NCBI RefSeq assembly: GCF_000231115.1
Contig: NW_006889856.1
Span: 1-52,258 of the forward strand
DNA length: 52,258 nt
Direction of reading: 5' to 3'
Source of the DNA: Vittaforma corneae ATCC 50505
Taxonomy: Eukaryota; Microsporidia; Nosematidae
Positions 44,261-52,258 of this stretch are shown in pieces (position 1 is the first letter of the stretch; each line of letters opens with the position of its first letter). The notes under the pieces are model-generated. The model was given only the letters and a program-made list of their open reading frames with translations, did no database searches and was not told where the DNA came from. A program made the position numbers and the translations under genes.

Positions 44261-45982
44261 CTATTTCCTGCGACCGCCTAAGGTTTCTGAGATTCTCAAC
44301 AAGTTCGGCTGGATTGGAATGGATGCCCAGCCACAGTCCATTAACAAATACTTCGTGCCCCTAATGCACGACACTTCTTCAAGCCTTTCAACTCCACATT
44401 CTTCAAGTATTTCAATAATAGGTGCGGACGACTTTCCAACCGAAATATAAGCCATTAAACTCAGATTCTTAACCAAGCCACACGCATGTCCCTCCGGCGT
44501 TTCTGCCGGACAAATGAGTCCCCAGTGGGTGTTGTGGAGCTGTCTGGGCTTGGCAAGCTTGCCCTCTTTTTCAATGGGTGTATTCACACGTCTGAGATGG
44601 CTTAGAGTAGATAGAAAGTTGTATCTATTAAGAACCTGTGCCACTCCTGCACGCGTCTGCATGGCCCTGGCCTGGTCGCCCCAGTTTCCTGTGGCCAATG
44701 CGTACCTAAATCCCTGTGTTATGGTGCTGCTCTTTATGCCCAGCGCAATATTAAAGTCCCTGCTGTTTTCAATGCATTTCTGCATGTGCTTGGCAGTTTC
44801 GGCACACAGCTTTTTAAAAAGCATTTTAAACAACGACGCAAGCAAAGGCCCTCCAAGATCCATTCTCTTCTTTCCACAGTGGTCTCTATCGTCAACTTCT
44901 CTTCTGTCAAGAACGACATTCAGTGTCTTACTGATCATATAGCCTAGGAAATACGCTTTCTTGGTCTCACAAAATTCTTGAGTGCCAATGTGCGGGAGAA
45001 ACTCCTTGGCCAGAAGATTTCTGGCAAACTGTACTCGCTTATCGCGTGGTGACCCAACAGGTGCGCTTCTCTTACCAATAAAATCAAGAGCAGTAAGCTG
45101 GTCCTGCACTACGGATGCCTCTTCAAGACTAGGCGCCAGGAATGAGTAAATAGCATCGTCATTGTCGAAGTTAATGTGGCTGATGATTTCCCGGTCGCTC
45201 AAAAACCCCAATGCTCTGTAAATGATGGCTATCGGAATATCCTGTTTCACCAGAGGCAGTGACGCCCTTATAACCCTCGGATTCCTCATAACTTTTATTG
45301 AAAAGGCAGAGGGCGTCCTTGATCCTTTTTCGGGCACAGATCGAATTTCAGAGTAATGGGTATAGGGTGCTGGCTGCGACTTCTTGAAAATGTGGATGGT
45401 GTTCGAAGCCATTCTCTCCTGTGCAACAATCACTTTCTCACTTCCTGATACAATAAAATATCCCCCCTGGTCGTACGGACACTCCCCAATCTGAACGATG
45501 TCCTTTTCTGTTAGTCCATGCAAGATACAGCAGCTAGATCTTAGCATGATCGGAAGCTGTCCCAAGCTTGTTCTGCTGAACTTGTGCTCATCTCTCTCTC
45601 CAAACTCGTTCTCAACTATTTTAGTAACATCAATGTAAATATTGCACGCATATGTTAAGTCTCTAATTCTTGCTTCGCTTGGATACAGAGTGATCGATCG
45701 GCCATCGCTTTCGGTGTAAACAGGTGGCTTTGTTACATATATCTGTCCAAATTTTATAACCATTCTTCTTACGGCAGAGGATCCAGCAGTTGGTGTCGAC
45801 TGCACAATGATCTGAGGATTCTCGTCCACGATTTCTTGCATTTTGACTCTGACAAATTGGTCAAACGAATCCAACTGCTGACGAACCAGGCCTTTTTGTT
45901 CAAAATAAGAGCTAATTATAGTCCAGACATCATCATGTTGAATATCTTGTGAATGATTGTCCAGAGAGGGACTTTTGTTCAT
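44261..45982 (-). CDS. RPB2: RPB2, N-terminal part
   Basis: This is the first half of the Pol II second subunit: protrusion and lobe domains, with the DSFDQFVRVKMQEIV start, GSEKVIVAQERMASN, RDHCGKKRMDLGGPLL, and NTHWGLICPAETPEGHACGLVKNLSLMA near its end. Frame agreement with RPB2 is lost after GTK near 44352, where a missing A in GAAG shifts the frame; the stop at 44261 is an artefact of this. With all three parts the protein is about 1,140 residues, normal for RPB2. Start: ATG 45982 is preceded directly by CCC. Another in-frame ATG at 45988 sits between the AAAATTTT box and the CCC. Two breaks in an essential gene argue for sequence errors. Confidence 0.95.
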   Translation of the reverse strand: MNKSPSLDNHSQDIQHDDVWTIISSYFEQKGLVRQQLDSFDQFVRVKMQEIVDENPQIIVQSTPTAGSSAVRRMVIKFGQIYVTKPPVYTESDGRSITLYPSEARIRDLTYACNIYIDVTKIVENEFGERDEHKFSRTSLGQLPIMLRSSCCILHGLTEKDIVQIGECPYDQGGYFIVSGSEKVIVAQERMASNTIHIFKKSQPAPYTHYSEIRSVPEKGSRTPSAFSIKVMRNPRVIRASLPLVKQDIPIAIIYRALGFLSDREIISHINFDNDDAIYSFLAPSLEEASVVQDQLTALDFIGKRSAPVGSPRDKRVQFARNLLAKEFLPHIGTQEFCETKKAYFLGYMISKTLNVVLDRREVDDRDHCGKKRMDLGGPLLASLFKMLFKKLCAETAKHMQKCIENSRDFNIALGIKSSTITQGFRYALATGNWGDQARAMQTRAGVAQVLNRYNFLSTLSHLRRVNTPIEKEGKLAKPRQLHNTHWGLICPAETPEGHACGLVKNLSLMAYISVGKSSAPIIEILEECGVERLEEVSCIRGTKYLLMDCGWASIPIQPNLLRISETLGGRRK

Positions 45983-46257
45983 GGGCATAAAATTTTAGTA
46001 TGGGATGTAGAGATGCAGGGAATGGTATGGAGCACTTTGCCGTGCTATGTTGCTCATAAAGTTGGTTGAACTTGAATTGCTATCCGTGTATCTATCGTAT
46101 CGAGATGGTACGGAAATGGGGGAGATAGCAAATGCTGCTTGAGAGGCTGGTTGGTCGATGTGCGATTATTCTGGAGGGGCCATTGTGGCATTTTAGCAGC
46201 GAGTGTGTAATTGGTATATCTTTTCTGCAGCAGAGTACCCTTCCTGAAGCATTCACA

Positions 46258-46737
46258 ATGGACTACTATTGTATCGACTCAATCCTAGCCGAAGAAGAAA
46301 AACTAAAGGTAAAGTTTTCACATGAGGTTGAAAACTTTGGATTTTATCTGGGCCCAACACACAGTAGTATCAAAAGAGATGCAAAAGTTGATCTTCCGTT
46401 CTTTCTTATCAAGTTTCTGCTGCTGAATGAATACTGCTGTGTGGTTGAGCATCCACTAAAAACAATGAAGCATGACTTGGATGCAGGGGCAGTGCTTGTT
46501 GATCTCAAAAACAGGTATTTTTACACTGTAAATATGCATATTTACGACAGAAAGTATCTTTTCCACACATTCTTTGAAAGAATTGGGTCTCTTATCACTT
46601 TATTACCGAAGGGCGATTTTAGTGAGGATGATGTGGCAAAACTAAGCAGCGAAGAGAAGAAAATTATTGTTTGCTCAAGAAGAGTGTTTGTTGAATTTGA
46701 GAACTATTATTCCAAGAAAGGCAGCAGCGAACTTTAG
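46258..46737 (+). CDS. PSF3: GINS complex subunit PSF3
   Basis: Subunit of the GINS tetramer, which joins Cdc45 and MCM2-7 to form the replicative helicase. 159 residues from ATG 46258. The N-terminal DYYCIDSILAEEEKLKVKF matches the Psf3 start ('ID-IL-EEE--PV-F'). It is followed by VDLPFFLIKFLLL, EHPLKTMKHDLDAGAVLVDLKNRYFYTVNM, which is the Psf3 'D-VDL---FY--G' pattern, and an alpha-helical end. Psf3 proteins are about 170-200 residues. The frame is open to 46132, but the upstream residues do not match; CCC lies 18 bases before the chosen ATG. It is divergent from RPB2. MCM4 is also in this window. Confidence 0.78.
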   Translation: MDYYCIDSILAEEEKLKVKFSHEVENFGFYLGPTHSSIKRDAKVDLPFFLIKFLLLNEYCCVVEHPLKTMKHDLDAGAVLVDLKNRYFYTVNMHIYDRKYLFHTFFERIGSLITLLPKGDFSEDDVAKLSSEEKKIIVCSRRVFVEFENYYSKKGSSEL

Positions 46738-46836
46738 AAACGTAATACTAAAACAATGGCTTTACGTCAGATTATATGCATTCTCCGTAGAGTTTAACTG
46801 ATCAGTTTAGGCAGTAAATTAAAATAAAGCGGCAAG

Positions 46837-49050
46837 TCATTTATTCGTCCTTTTCAAAGCTATGGCTCCTTCCACCAGAACATCAACTATGAAAAACATC
46901 GTCACAAACAACAATCTTCCAACAAAGAAATACTGGAAAACAAGTGACTCCTTCATCACCCAGCTACAAACGAAGCAAAAGAGCAGTGAAACAAGATTAA
47001 GAAACATCCCGTACAAGCTAATTTCAAATGTTCTGATCACATAATATCGTGGAATGACAAAATATGCCAGAGCTGCAAGGCCGCTAGAAACCAACCCAAA
47101 CTTGTTTGTGAGGGCAAAGAAGACCTCGTAGTTGATGGACTGTTGAACCTTTTCAAGATTTAGTAGATATGGACAAAAGGCAAGCAGGGTGTGCTTTGCT
47201 GCCTGCGTTCTTCTAAAGTCGATATTTCTAAGGAAGTAGATGAAAAGAATAGCCACTGCAGGCGGCATGTGAACAATAAAAAAGGAGTCAACAGAGGGAT
47301 AAATACCAAGAAAGGCTATCTTGGACTGGTAGTCAATTTTTGCAATCTGCGAGTAGAGTAAATAGCAAAGCTGTGGCAGTGTCCTAAGGCAGTTGCTTAT
47401 GAATTCCTGATTATAATTAGCTACACCTGTATTAGGTTCGTCGTTCACTAAATGCTTAGATTTCACCAGCTTCACATTTTTGAATACAAAAAACAATGCA
47501 ACCAGCAGGGCCACCTCTAGCTTATTCCTGAAGGCTGGAATATGCAAGTTAATTCTGTCTTCAGCAAACAAGTTCCTTCCGGGTGTTTTCAAAAAGAATA
47601 TTGCAAAAATTAGGTTAGCAAATGAAAAGTTAGTTAGGAGGAAGACAGCAGACCAAACAACATCTTCAGATGCAAAGGACCAGTACGAATGAGTAACCAT
47701 AACCATGGCTATGATGAATGGAATAGATGGAAGCAACTGCTTTGTTAAGGCGCCTGATTTCACCAGCTGGACGAATATTTGACACAGCGCAGCCGCTCCA
47801 AAAATTGCAGCCAGACAGGCAAGAAAAGGGTGCTTTCCCATCAATCTTGAATATATCAGCATTGTTAGCTCGTAGTTGCAGCTTTTGTAGTCTCTGAAAC
47901 AGTCATCAGTCTCATTATTAAATTTTTTCAGGTCCGATAGCAGTTTTTTCTTTTGCTCAAATAAAATTCTTTGAGCATTGTCGTCTTCGACAAGGTAGGG
48001 TATGAGGTTTCCGTATGTATTTAATGGTGCGGGAATGCCTAGCAAGTAGCAAACGGTAGGAAGAATGTCGTCTTGGTGTATTATCTTGTATGGGTTTTGA
48101 GGCCTGATCCAGTCGTTTTCGACACTGAAAAGATCAAGGTCGTAAAATTTCCGAATGAATTCAGAGTTGTAAATATTTTCACCAGAGCTGGATAGGCCGT
48201 TTTCAGGAGCCAATATTGGTTTTTTAGAGTAAAACCCACAGAACGAAGCCATCTCGTATTTAGAACTTCCGCCATGTGCGCCTTCGTTTGTTACCCCATG
48301 ATCGGACGTTACCACAAGCAGAGTGTCTTCGTCCATATTTCTGTACATCTCACTTAGAAGATTGTCTGCCCTGACCTGCGCCTCCCTTACTTTTTCATGG
48401 TGCACTGTGCCATACACATGCCCAAATGCATCCACCGAGATTGTATGAATGAATTTAATGTCAACGTCTTTGTCGCTTATGACCTTTTCGGCCAGATTGG
48501 TCTCGTTCGTTGCCAAGTCGGCTTTACTAAATCCGCAAAACGTGAACGAGTTGTTTTTTAGTGCTTCAAAACTCTTGACCCAGAGATCGTCGCCGTAAAA
48601 CCTCATTGGCCTGTCCGAAAGCTTATCAGGCAATGACTCTATCCTTACCTTCGACATGAAAAATGTCATTACTTCTTCGATCAGATTACTGGGCGCACCA
48701 GTCATAAGGCTGATGACCCTACAGGTTGTAGCAGTCGGAATGGAGGAAACCGAAAAGAACGTTGTCTTGAGAACAGCAGGATCTTTTGTGAACACAAAAT
48801 TGTTGTAGTAGATCCCCTCTTTGTTTGTTGGCACAAACCCATCAAACCTAAGACCATCGATCACAAAGTAAATCAGCTTTTTGAACTGGGGCCTGCTCAG
48901 AGGCACGGTACTGCGTTCCCGCGACGTCTCAGGTATTCTAAACATTGAAGCATAGAATAGCACTATCGACGCACATACCAGAATAAAAGTCTTAAACATG
49001 CCACTCCTCAGAAAATCAAGGTTTTTGAATAATTTGAGGTTCTTCAGCAT
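46837..49050 (-). CDS. GPI13: GPI ethanolamine-phosphate transferase (PIG-O/GPI13)
   Basis: ER membrane enzyme that adds the ethanolamine phosphate by which proteins are later attached to the GPI anchor. 737 residues. One N-terminal helix (FILVCASIVLFYASMF, about 20-35) leads into a lumenal alkaline-phosphatase-like domain: YFVIDGLRFD, PTATTCRVISLMTG with the nucleophile Thr region, FYGDDLW, HTISVDAFGHVYG, LLVVTSDHGVTNEGAHGG (metal ligands Asp/His), and HQDDILPTVCYLLGIPAPLN. About ten hydrophobic helices follow in the C-terminal half. The family is about 900-1,100 residues, so the membrane part is trimmed. Start ATG 49050 follows AAAATTTTTAGT and CCC with no gap. GPI-anchored spore-wall and surface proteins are known clients in microsporidia. 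Confidence 0.88.
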   Translation of the reverse strand: MLKNLKLFKNLDFLRSGMFKTFILVCASIVLFYASMFRIPETSRERSTVPLSRPQFKKLIYFVIDGLRFDGFVPTNKEGIYYNNFVFTKDPAVLKTTFFSVSSIPTATTCRVISLMTGAPSNLIEEVMTFFMSKVRIESLPDKLSDRPMRFYGDDLWVKSFEALKNNSFTFCGFSKADLATNETNLAEKVISDKDVDIKFIHTISVDAFGHVYGTVHHEKVREAQVRADNLLSEMYRNMDEDTLLVVTSDHGVTNEGAHGGSSKYEMASFCGFYSKKPILAPENGLSSSGENIYNSEFIRKFYDLDLFSVENDWIRPQNPYKIIHQDDILPTVCYLLGIPAPLNTYGNLIPYLVEDDNAQRILFEQKKKLLSDLKKFNNETDDCFRDYKSCNYELTMLIYSRLMGKHPFLACLAAIFGAAALCQIFVQLVKSGALTKQLLPSIPFIIAMVMVTHSYWSFASEDVVWSAVFLLTNFSFANLIFAIFFLKTPGRNLFAEDRINLHIPAFRNKLEVALLVALFFVFKNVKLVKSKHLVNDEPNTGVANYNQEFISNCLRTLPQLCYLLYSQIAKIDYQSKIAFLGIYPSVDSFFIVHMPPAVAILFIYFLRNIDFRRTQAAKHTLLAFCPYLLNLEKVQQSINYEVFFALTNKFGLVSSGLAALAYFVIPRYYVIRTFEISLYGMFLNLVSLLFCFVCSWVMKESLVFQYFFVGRLLFVTMFFIVDVLVEGAIALKRTNK

Positions 49051-49066
49051 GGGACTAAAAATTTTC
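49051..49066 (-). promoter_or_regulatory. AAAATTTTT-AGT-CCC start element of GPI13
   Basis: On the minus strand an AAAATTTTT box is followed by AGT and then CCC (49051-49053), directly against the ATG at 49050. Confidence 0.65.
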
Positions 49067-49263
49067 CAAAACAAAGAACATGTTTTGACAAAAATTAGTA
49101 ACTTGATTGGATATTATTAGTTCTTGATTGGCAAGAGCTGCAGAACCCTACTTATATTTGAGGTATCTTGACATGTTTCCAACACAAGATTATTAAAATA
49201 ATACAAAGACACGGCATTTTATGCTACACTATTGTTCATTAATTCTTTAATAACACTAGTAAA

Positions 49264-49740
49264 CTACTTTTCTGGATTTACTTTCTTCGAGCTAACATCC
49301 TTCCAGTTTGTACTCAGGACAGTGCCAGCACTCTCTTTCAAGCTCTTGTTCATCGCTCTTTTCACATCGTCATCGCCTTTCGCATAGATATCTTTAAACA
49401 GCTCCATCATGTCTTGAGGATTAGACTGCTCCTGATCGTCCTTATAGATTTCATCCCTCACCTTCAGCACCTCTACCTTTCCACTCAAGCAGTTCCATTT
49501 TGATGGCGTCTCCTTCTTTAGTACTACTTCAGTCTTATACTTCGAGTCTTCAATGCTTACCAGTTGAACTGCAGCATGCAGAGATATTTCCTCCGTGTTA
49601 TACATCAAGGTAGCAGAATCCTTCAGTTTGATTTCTGGGCTAACAACCTCAGACACGCCGCTCTTTACATCGTTTGGTGCTTTGTAGAACGTAATGAGAA
49701 CTTCCGTGTGCGTCTCCGCAAAACTAAAATTTGCAGCCAT
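49264..49740 (-). CDS. SGT1: SGT1, HSP90 co-chaperone
   Basis: Adaptor between HSP90 and clients such as SCF ligases and kinetochore assembly factors. 158 residues. The first 90 residues form a CS domain (p23-like beta sandwich: [38 protein letters not shown]). The C-terminal SGS domain is unmistakable: [22 protein letters not shown] then [14 protein letters not shown]. The N-terminal TPR domain of larger Sgt1 proteins is missing. ATG 49740 is preceded by GCCCA, with an AAAAATTT box further upstream. Confidence 0.93.
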   Translation of the reverse strand: MAANFSFAETHTEVLITFYKAPNDVKSGVSEVVSPEIKLKDSATLMYNTEEISLHAAVQLVSIEDSKYKTEVVLKKETPSKWNCLSGKVEVLKVRDEIYKDDQEQSNPQDMMELFKDIYAKGDDDVKRAMNKSLKESAGTVLSTNWKDVSSKKVNPEK

Positions 49741-49951
49741 TGGGCTACTAAATTTTTAAAAGGAAATTAAGCCATGCGCCACAAACAGCACAGGCTTTTG
49801 TTTATCAATCGGCTTTGGATTATCTTGTGACTGACCTCAGCACGCCAGCCCAGCCATAATCTATTGCCGACTGATAAACCATTACAGTTTAACATGTGAT
49901 ATAAAGTGTACAAACCCGTAGAAAAAGCAGATGTTGTGTAGAGTATTTTTA

Positions 49952-50581
49952 TTATCTACGGAAGTATAAAAGTAACAACAGAAATATTGCAATTGCTATT
50001 GCACCATACACCTTGTACTGCTCGATCCGGGCATTCAGCTTCATCTGGCTCACTTTTCTTGACATTTCCCGCGTTTCAAGGTTGACTTTTTCCGCCAGGT
50101 CTTTCAGAATGTTAATATTCTCTCCACGATTAATCAGCGTATCCAGATTTTCGACCAGTGCTGTGTGTGTGTTCTCAAGTTCTTCGGCGCCCAACAGCAT
50201 ATTGTATTTCTTGTTGAAAGAATCCGTTATTGACTTGAGCTTGTCGTCAAACTCATAATGGGGACTCCTAAGTTCACTGTATCTGGAAGTATATTCCTTC
50301 TCAACATCCCCAAAATACCTTGTAATTAACTTATCCGTGGTTCTGCTATCCACTATTGACGACATGATCATGTCTCGGGCTACTTTGAAATAGAACAAGT
50401 ATGTTTTCTTTGTAGAGTGAAGACTAAATACCTTGTGTTGAGAGGGAAGGCTCGATATTGCATTTTTGAGTTCTATGAGTAGATCTTTGTTGGGTTTCAG
50501 CGGGTCTCCAGCTAGTGAAAAGCTTCCTGCCAGAATTTTTTTGCTATCTGAATTTAGTATCTGTGTGTAGTAGATAGCCAT
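49952..50581 (-). CDS. SEC22: R-SNARE with longin domain, SEC22-like
   Basis: Vesicle SNARE of ER-Golgi traffic. 209 residues: an N-terminal longin domain (about 1-105), a SNARE helix (about 115-185) with the central layer Arg in LINRGENINIL, and a C-terminal membrane anchor (VYGAIAIAIFLLLLLYF, about 188-206). The lack of a CAAX box excludes Ykt6. The SPHYEFDDKLKSITDSFNKKY stretch before the SNARE motif resembles Sec22 (YxFIEFDxxIQK) more than VAMP7, but the two are hard to separate. The start at ATG 50581 is preceded directly by CCC. TRS31 and SEC13, also in the window, act in the same transport step. Confidence 0.82.
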   Translation of the reverse strand: MAIYYTQILNSDSKKILAGSFSLAGDPLKPNKDLLIELKNAISSLPSQHKVFSLHSTKKTYLFYFKVARDMIMSSIVDSRTTDKLITRYFGDVEKEYTSRYSELRSPHYEFDDKLKSITDSFNKKYNMLLGAEELENTHTALVENLDTLINRGENINILKDLAEKVNLETREMSRKVSQMKLNARIEQYKVYGAIAIAIFLLLLLYFRR

Positions 50582-50908
50582 GGGTGGAGATATTTCAAAA
50601 CAGATCACAAGGTACACTTAGATCAAGAAAATCAAAGCATACTGGAGTGCCAAGAGTGCGTCTGTTGAGGATTTGCACGCTTCAATTGTCAGCAACTAAA
50701 GCCATCGGTAGCTGGCCTGGCTTAAGTAGCCATATGGGTAGTGCAGACAGTGCTTGCTTCTATTGTGCATTCTCATTTTCGGAAACGCCAGATCCAACAA
50801 GGGCTTTTATTTTTTGCAGGTGATGCTGCTGGAAAATATTAAAAAGTGTTAAATATGCTACAACCTTAATATTAGCTTTGTTTTTAAAGCAGTGGTTGTT
50901 TATGCTAA

Positions 50909-51133
50909 ATGAACTTCTCGGATGATGACCTGGTATCTTCGGCAGAAGCGGCAGAAAAGCCAAATAAAGAGAATGCAGCCAATGCTCCATATCGGTTCCC
51001 AAAGTACCTTGATAGAAGTAATACTAGGATAGAAATTAACTTTACCGAGAGATCACCTGCCATTGATTTTATTGAAAGCAAGCTAAACTCTAGCTCTGTT
51101 TTCAGGATTGATCCCCGAAAGGGTCCAGTATGA
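50909..51133 (+). CDS. Mei2-like RNA-binding protein, N-terminal part
   Basis: About 70 codons from ATG 50909: an acidic, low-complexity start (NFSDDDLVSSAEAAEK), then PYRFPKYLDRSNT and FIESKLNSSSVFRIDP, the last being the usual lead-in to a Mei2-type RRM. The frame leaves the gene at the CCCC run (51113-51116); one C fewer would lead straight into the RRM frame. Codons after that run to 51133 are out of frame. No clear AAATTTTT box is seen. A second ATG eight bases upstream is in another frame. Confidence 0.65.
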   Translation: MNFSDDDLVSSAEAAEKPNKENAANAPYRFPKYLDRSNTRIEINFTERSPAIDFIESKLNSSSVFRIDPRKGPV

Positions 51134-51530
51134 TGGGAGAACAACCTGCATGATTAAAAACATACCAAATAAATTTAATAGTTCAATGCTAGTTGATTTT
51201 ATCAACCAGACCCACTTTGGCCAGTATGATTTTCTGTACCTGAGAATGGACTTTAAAAATAAATGCAATGTAGGATATGCCTTTATAAATTTTACAGAGC
51301 CACTTTCAGTGCAGAGCTTTTACTACAGAATAAATGGGAAGAAGTGGAAGAACTTTTCAAGCGGAAAGATTGCAGAGCTAACATATGCAACGGTGCAGGG
51401 ATTTGACAATTTAGTTAGGAAGTTTCGAAACAGCAGTATAATGGGGAGGATAAAATGTTTAGACCTAAGATTTTCTACAGGGATGGGCCACTACGCGGCT
51501 TCGAGAAGGGTAAATTTGAATAAAAGCTAA
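51108..51530 (+). CDS. Mei2-like RNA-binding protein, RRM part
   Basis: About 138 codons with the special C-terminal RRM of the Mei2 family (RRM_2): TTCMIKNIPNKFNSSMLVDFI, YDFLYLRMDFKNKCNVGYAFINFT, NGKKWKNFSSGKIAELTYATVQG, then LVRKFRNSSIM. RNP motifs are those of Mei2 rather than canonical RRMs. Mei2 proteins of fission yeast and plants act in meiosis and differentiation by binding RNA. Whole, the product would be about 206 residues, that is an RRM with a short leader. There is no start signal of its own (the first codon is not ATG). Confidence 0.88.
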   Translation: MIPERVQYDGRTTCMIKNIPNKFNSSMLVDFINQTHFGQYDFLYLRMDFKNKCNVGYAFINFTEPLSVQSFYYRINGKKWKNFSSGKIAELTYATVQGFDNLVRKFRNSSIMGRIKCLDLRFSTGMGHYAASRRVNLNKS

Positions 51531-51712
51531 AATTTTAGTTATTTTAGATACGAGATGGCGCAGATTTTAGGTACTTTTGACAAAGCTTTGATTTAGCATT
51601 CCCAGCATTACTGGATGTAGTTATGCCAAAGTCAGCCTTGCATTGATGCTGGCAATTAAGTCTCGACTGACTGTTCTCCGTCTTTCACAAGTTCCAATTT
51701 CAGCCCCAAAGA

Positions 51713-51994
51713 ATGCTTCTAAGATTGTTCAATCCCTTCAAACAAAACAACTTCACAATTTCTGAGGTTACAAGGCCTTTAATGCAGAAAATCTACAAAA
51801 GCTTCATTGTTCTGTATACATCTCCACTTTATCCTGGACAAAGGGTGACTATTGACAAGTATGTCGGAAGTGTTGGGAGTATGAATCTGTGGTATGTAAA
51901 ACTAATTTCAAAACACAAAAGCATATACATTCCAACATCTTTTATATACGACAAGATTGTTGAGGTTGAAAACAGCAAGAAGCAAATGTACTAA
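51713..51994 (+). CDS. Small SH3-like protein, unknown
   Basis: Not firmly recognised. 93 residues from ATG 51713, with CCCC six bases before it. After an N-terminal FNPFKQNNFTISEV segment the sequence runs FIVLYTSPLYPGQRVTIDKYVG, then NLWYVKLIS, then SIYIPTSFIYDKIV. The spacing of 'hydrophobic-LY...G..V.I', 'WY.V' and 'IPTSFI' is that of a small SH3 domain (ALYDY, WW, IPSNYV), but the acidic RT loop is missing. It may be a conserved microsporidian orphan. The 264 bases after it, to the end of the window, show no gene. Confidence 0.6.
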   Translation: MLLRLFNPFKQNNFTISEVTRPLMQKIYKSFIVLYTSPLYPGQRVTIDKYVGSVGSMNLWYVKLISKHKSIYIPTSFIYDKIVEVENSKKQMY

Positions 51995-52258
51995 TGGTAC
52001 TTGTGTGATGCTACAAAAATGAACGAACTGTTTCAAGGACAGGTTTTATATTAGTCTTTATGTTGAAAAATTAACAATTTAGCCAAGATCGATTTATTTA
52101 CATTAGGAAAAAATAGATGGTCGAGACAGCTTTGGAATTAGCCGATGCAGAAGAAGTACTGGGCACAAGAGCAATGCATTCGGCAATGGCTTGCACTGGT
52201 CTTTAGATCACACTGGCTCCCCATCTCTACTGTCACTGTCAACGACGTGTGTTTCTGG

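Overview
The window reads as a piece of a nuclear genome from a microsporidian (intracellular, fungus-related parasite). The evidence is the gene set and gene style. There are about 34 compact protein genes and no convincing introns. A gene for polar tube protein 3 (PTP3, found only in microsporidia) lies between SEC13 and DPH5. The proteins are shortened versions of eukaryotic families. Start codons follow a microsporidian pattern: an AAATTTTT-like box, then CCC or GGG, then ATG within a few bases. I used this pattern to reset many start codons. I cannot name the species. A Dicer-like gene argues against lineages such as Encephalitozoon, which are reported to lack RNAi. Two runs of N (485 and 20 bases) show that this is a draft scaffold.

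Layout. 1-12 kb: pyruvate kinase, NOP10, a small membrane protein, EF-2, SEC13, PTP3, and DPH5, which belongs to the pathway that modifies EF-2. 12-24 kb: Dicer-like RNase III, glycerol-3-phosphate dehydrogenase, choline-phosphate cytidylyltransferase, a calcineurin-B-like EF-hand protein, an orphan, an Atm1-like ABC half transporter and a clamp-loader-like AAA+ ATPase. 24-31 kb: UBC12-like E2, RPB9, ribosomal protein eL15, a protein with a possible TPP1-like OB fold, FIP1, DUS1, TRAPP subunit TRS31 and a forkhead factor. 31-32.5 kb is the longest stretch without a supported gene. 32.5-39.3 kb: MCM4, Mn/Fe superoxide dismutase, a divergent eIF4E, GlnRS, tRNA-Asn(GUU) and tRNA-Arg(UCU). 39.3-52 kb: a four-helix membrane protein, a small basic protein, FIGNL1-like AAA ATPase, a small OB-like protein, RPB2, GINS subunit PSF3, GPI ethanolamine-phosphate transferase (PIG-O/GPI13), SGT1, a SEC22-like SNARE, a Mei2-like RRM protein and a small SH3-like protein.

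Most genes serve core processes: glycolysis and lipid supply, translation and its modification, Pol II transcription and mRNA 3'-end formation, replication (MCM4, PSF3, clamp loader), and ER-Golgi traffic with GPI anchoring. PTP3 belongs to the infection apparatus and Dicer to RNA silencing.

The most striking feature is a set of single-base frame breaks. RPB2 has two. PTP3, Dicer, the ABC transporter, the Mei2-like gene, a small membrane protein and probably pyruvate kinase have one each. Most breaks look like one A missing from the coding strand. They are either draft-assembly errors or something biological, and read data or cDNA would decide. Other points worth a second look are a possible shelterin-like OB-fold protein, an eIF4E lacking usual tryptophans, a pyruvate kinase with a shrunken C-domain, and a cysteine-rich tail on PTP3.
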